7,645 nucleotides of DNA from JAICYJ01 sp038212095. Its GTDB lineage: Bacteria > Actinomycetota > Thermoleophilia > Gaiellales > JAICJC01. Position numbers and translations under genes: made by a program. Numbering within the stretch: position 1 is the stretch's first letter; each line of letters begins with the position of its first letter. The stretch spans positions 1 to 7,645 of the forward strand of contig JBBQUW010000054.1 of NCBI GenBank assembly GCA_038212095.1. Direction: 5' to 3'. Of this stretch, positions 5,993 to 7,645 are shown in pieces. The notes below the pieces were generated by a model. That model saw only the letters and a list, made by a program, of their open reading frames with translations. It did no database searches and was not told the origin of the DNA.

Positions 5993-6681
5993 TGGCCGCA
6001 GAGCCCAACACCCCGCCCTCAAACCTCACCATCGGTGCCGTCTGCCGCATGCTGGGGGAGGAGTTCGACGACATCTCGATCTCCAAGATCCGCTTTCTCG
6101 AGGATCAAAAGCTGATCTCGCCGCGCCGTACTCAGGGCGGCTACCGGCTGTTCAGCACCGATGACGTCGAGCGGCTGCGGGCGATCCTGCGCATGCAGAG
6201 GGACGAATTCCTGCCGCTGGCCGTGATTCGCGACCTGCTCACCCAGGGCGCCTCGCGACCCAGTGGCACGCGCCGTCGTCGGGCGCGGGCCCTGGCCCAG
6301 GCCGACCGTCGCCTGACGCGGGAGGAGCTCGCCGCCGAGACTGACGCCGACCTGCGCTTCATACAGGAACTCGAGGAGTACCAGCTGCTCGAGGGCCGGC
6401 GAACGGCGTTGGGAAAGCCGTACACGCGCACCGACGTCGAGATCGTGGGGCTGTGCCAGCGGCTGGCGCGCTACGGCGTCAACGCGCGGCACCTGAAGGC
6501 GTTCCGGTCGGCGGTCGGCCGCGAGGCGGGTCTGCTGGAGCAGATCCTGGCACCATCGCTGCGGTCATCCAACCCCGACCGGCGCGAAGCGGGGCTCGAG
6601 GAGCTGGAGGCGCTGGCCGAGCTGACCAGCGACCTGACGCACCTGCTGCTGGTGCGCGACCTGCGGCGCGACTCGATCTAG
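5992..6681 (+). CDS. ftsR: MerR-family transcription regulator, FtsR-like
   Basis: This encodes 229 residues. The N-terminal winged-helix MerR domain (about 10-80) includes TIGAVCRML, ISISKIRFLEDQKLI, GGYRLFSTDDVERL and then QRDEFLPL. The SKIRFLE and QRD-x-x-LPL pattern is what I associate with the FtsR branch (Corynebacterium FtsR, Mycobacterium Rv1828), rather than metal- or drug-sensing MerR proteins. FtsR activates ftsZ transcription. There is no Cys-rich sensor region. After a basic linker (about 83-104), a C-terminal MerR-like helical domain (LTREELAAETDADL to about 170) is followed by a Leu-rich helix (about 190-225) likely used for dimerisation. The ATG overlaps the TGA of the FHA gene by one base, so the two are translationally coupled; garA and this regulator are also neighbours in mycobacteria. 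The target promoters cannot be read from this window. The gene converges on apt with a nine-base gap. Confidence 0.85.
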   Translation: MAAEPNTPPSNLTIGAVCRMLGEEFDDISISKIRFLEDQKLISPRRTQGGYRLFSTDDVERLRAILRMQRDEFLPLAVIRDLLTQGASRPSGTRRRRARALAQADRRLTREELAAETDADLRFIQELEEYQLLEGRRTALGKPYTRTDVEIVGLCQRLARYGVNARHLKAFRSAVGREAGLLEQILAPSLRSSNPDRREAGLEELEALAELTSDLTHLLLVRDLRRDSI

Positions 6682-6690
6682 TGGCTCTGC

Positions 6691-7221
6691 TTACTCGCTG
6701 TCGTAGGTGACCAGCGAGTGGACCGGGTAGGGGTAGAGCCGGTCGCGGCCGCCGAGGAACAGCAGCTCGACCACGAACGCCAGCCCCACCACCTCGGCGC
6801 CCAGCTGCTCGATCAGGTCGATCTTGGCCTTGGCCGTCCCGCCGGTTGCGAGCAGATCGTCGTGCACCAGCACGCGAGCCCCCTTGGGAACCGCATCGAC
6901 GTGCATCTCGAGCGCATCGAAGCCGTACTCCAGCGCATACTTCGCGCCCACCGTCAGGTACGGCAGCTTGCCGGGTTTGCGCGCGGCGACGAAGCCACAT
7001 CCCAACCGGTAGGCAAGCGCCGAGCCGAGGATGAAGCCACGCGCCTCAGCCCCGACGACGTAGTCGATTTTGCGCGGCTCGGCCCACTCGGCGAGCAGCT
7101 CGACGGCCGTCCGCAGAGCCGCGGCGTCCGCCAGCAGCGGCATGATGTCCTTGAACACGATCCCCGGCTTGGGAAAATCGGGTATATCGCGGATCGCGCC
7201 GCGCAGGTCGGAGGCATCCAT
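6691..7221 (-). CDS. apt: Adenine phosphoribosyltransferase
   Basis: This cytoplasmic purine-salvage enzyme makes AMP and pyrophosphate from adenine and PRPP. From ATG at 7219-7221 the protein has 176 residues, the usual length. IRDIPDFPKPGIVFKDI (10-26) is the classic Apt N-terminus, GAEARGF (57-63) and RKPGKLP (81-87) are typical catalytic and flexible-loop regions, and VLVHDDLLATGGTA (117-130) is the PRPP-binding motif with the paired Asp121-Asp122. An in-frame ATG at 7297-7299 would add 26 Ser-rich residues not seen in the family, and the start chosen matches known homologues. No Shine-Dalgarno precedes it, but a TACAAT lies nine bases upstream, which suggests a leaderless mRNA. Apt often neighbours rel or secDF genes; here it stands alone between ftsR and a divergent unknown gene. 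The family assignment is very secure. Confidence 0.95.
   Translation of the reverse strand: MDASDLRGAIRDIPDFPKPGIVFKDIMPLLADAAALRTAVELLAEWAEPRKIDYVVGAEARGFILGSALAYRLGCGFVAARKPGKLPYLTVGAKYALEYGFDALEMHVDAVPKGARVLVHDDLLATGGTAKAKIDLIEQLGAEVVGLAFVVELLFLGGRDRLYPYPVHSLVTYDSE
6693..6719. terminator. Candidate bidirectional hairpin terminator between ftsR and apt
   Basis: ACTCGCTG (6693-6700) and CAGCGAGT (6712-6719) form a perfect 8-bp inverted repeat with an 11-base loop; two more pairs can form inside with one bulged base. It begins 12 bases after the ftsR stop and covers the last codons of apt on the other strand. No T-tract follows on either side, as is common in high-GC actinobacteria. It may terminate ftsR transcripts, or may simply be a product of codon content. 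Confidence 0.4.
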
Positions 7222-7230
7222 GAAGCGGCG

Positions 7231-7236
7231 ATTGTA
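7231..7236 (-). promoter_or_regulatory. Candidate -10 element, leaderless start of apt
   Basis: Read on the minus strand, TACAAT (five of six bases of TATAAT) ends nine bases before the apt ATG. There is no ribosome-binding site between them, which fits a leaderless transcript. A -35 match at 16-18 bases is not evident. If real, the longer in-frame apt start upstream would not be transcribed from it. Confidence 0.35.
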
Positions 7237-7278
7237 GCCGGGTGGGCTCGACGACCGATCGGTGTGCGCACTGGACAC

Positions 7279-7296
7279 GCTGAATATGGAATCAGC
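7279..7296. repeat. Short imperfect palindrome between divergent genes
   Basis: GCTGA (7279-7283) and TCAGC (7292-7296) are inverted arms around an AT-rich eight-base centre. The element lies between apt and the divergent gene at 7340, a usual position for an operator. The arms are short, so chance is quite possible. Confidence 0.2.
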
Positions 7297-7298
7297 CA

Positions 7299-7304
7299 TC
7301 TAAT
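7299..7304 (+). promoter_or_regulatory. Candidate -10 element for the gene at 7340
   Basis: TCTAAT matches TATAAT at five of six positions and would place the transcript start near 7311, about 29 bases before ATG 7340. No convincing -35 lies at the right distance; TGGACA at 7272 is 21 bases away. Confidence 0.25.
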
Positions 7305-7339
7305 CCGGATCGGTTTCTCGGCCGATAACAGGAGAGACC

Positions 7340-7645
7340 ATGTATGACGTGATACGAGCCAGCTACCAGTTCCACTGCCCGCTGCATCCCCACGGCGAGC
7401 TGCACGCCGTCGCCCTGTCGCGGTTTCGCAGCATCGAGCGGCTGCCCGGCGCGGCCCACCCCGCTGTGTTCCGCGTCACCTACCGTTGCGACTGCGGTGA
7501 CGACCACGTCGGCCTGGTCTCGCACGACGACCTCGACTACGCGCCGATCGGCGCAGCGCAGGTCACTTTCCGCAACCTGCTGACCGGGCGCACCGAGCCC
7601 GTCGGCGGAGAGCTGCTCGACCTGGCCCGCAGCCAGGTGCAGCGG
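7340..7645 (+). CDS. Hypothetical protein with Cys/His motifs, partial at right edge
   Basis: ATG 7340 is preceded by a clear ribosome-binding site, GGAGAG (7331-7336), and the frame is open for 102 codons to the window end with no stop, so the C-terminus is missing. The product starts MYDVIRASYQFHCPLHPHGE. Cys13, His16 and His18, then Cys50 and Cys52 in RCDCGDDH, could form a metal site (a CxxH...CxC-type treble-clef or zinc-ribbon arrangement), although this is inference. The remainder is mixed alpha/beta in character without membrane segments or a signal peptide, so it is probably cytoplasmic. It is divergent from apt and shares its 118-base upstream region. I do not recognise the family. 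Third-position G/C bias and the ribosome-binding site support it as real. Confidence 0.7.
   Translation, partial: MYDVIRASYQFHCPLHPHGELHAVALSRFRSIERLPGAAHPAVFRVTYRCDCGDDHVGLVSHDDLDYAPIGAAQVTFRNLLTGRTEPVGGELLDLARSQVQR

Noticed and set aside
7222..7299. A 26-residue N-terminal extension of apt from ATG 7297-7299.
   Set aside because: It is Ser-rich, absent from the Apt family, and lies upstream of the candidate -10 element; the ATG at 7219-7221 matches known Apt N-termini.

Overview
The window is about 68-70% G+C over most of its length and reads as a chromosomal housekeeping stretch of a high-GC Gram-positive bacterium (Actinomycetota). An RsiG-type c-di-GMP-binding protein, a GarA/OdhI-like FHA protein and an FtsR-type MerR regulator sit together, next to a pgsA-type gene. 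Together with a fused nucleotidyltransferase/pseudo-phosphomannomutase, this suggests a deep-branching actinobacterial class such as Thermoleophilia or the Rubrobacter group. That taxonomic guess is inference from gene content. I see no insertion sequence, CRISPR array, tRNA or rRNA.

Layout on the + strand: (1) 1-521, a G+C-poorer stretch (about 60% by hand count over 1-480) that looks like a small Cys-rich secreted lipoprotein gene broken into several frames; (2) 522-694, non-coding, with a candidate promoter; (3) 695-1123, a four-helix membrane protein of unknown function; (4) 1167-2044, an AlkA-like DNA glycosylase interrupted by one apparent missing base near 1370; (5) 2188-2715, a CDP-alcohol phosphatidyltransferase; (6) 2700-5213, a large fusion of a sugar-nucleotide pyrophosphorylase, a left-handed beta-helix and a phosphomannomutase-fold domain whose active-site loops are all degenerate. 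It apparently starts at an ATC codon and overlaps gene 5; (7) 5275-6681, a compact operon of an RsiG homologue, a zinc-ribbon/FHA protein and an FtsR-like regulator. On the - strand, adenine phosphoribosyltransferase (6691-7221) converges on ftsR. Divergent from apt, a Cys/His-containing hypothetical gene starts at 7340 and runs off the right edge.

The most interesting part is 5217-6681. A single-motif c-di-GMP anti-sigma candidate, a GarA-like phospho-switch candidate with a zinc ribbon, and a candidate division regulator lie in one transcription unit with its own promoter. This could link second-messenger, Ser/Thr-kinase and cell-cycle signals. The second theme is the pseudo-enzyme half of the large fusion protein. 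The third is that every frame break in the first 1.4 kb runs in the same direction (one base missing), which suggests sequence error or recent decay and should be settled before those genes are interpreted.
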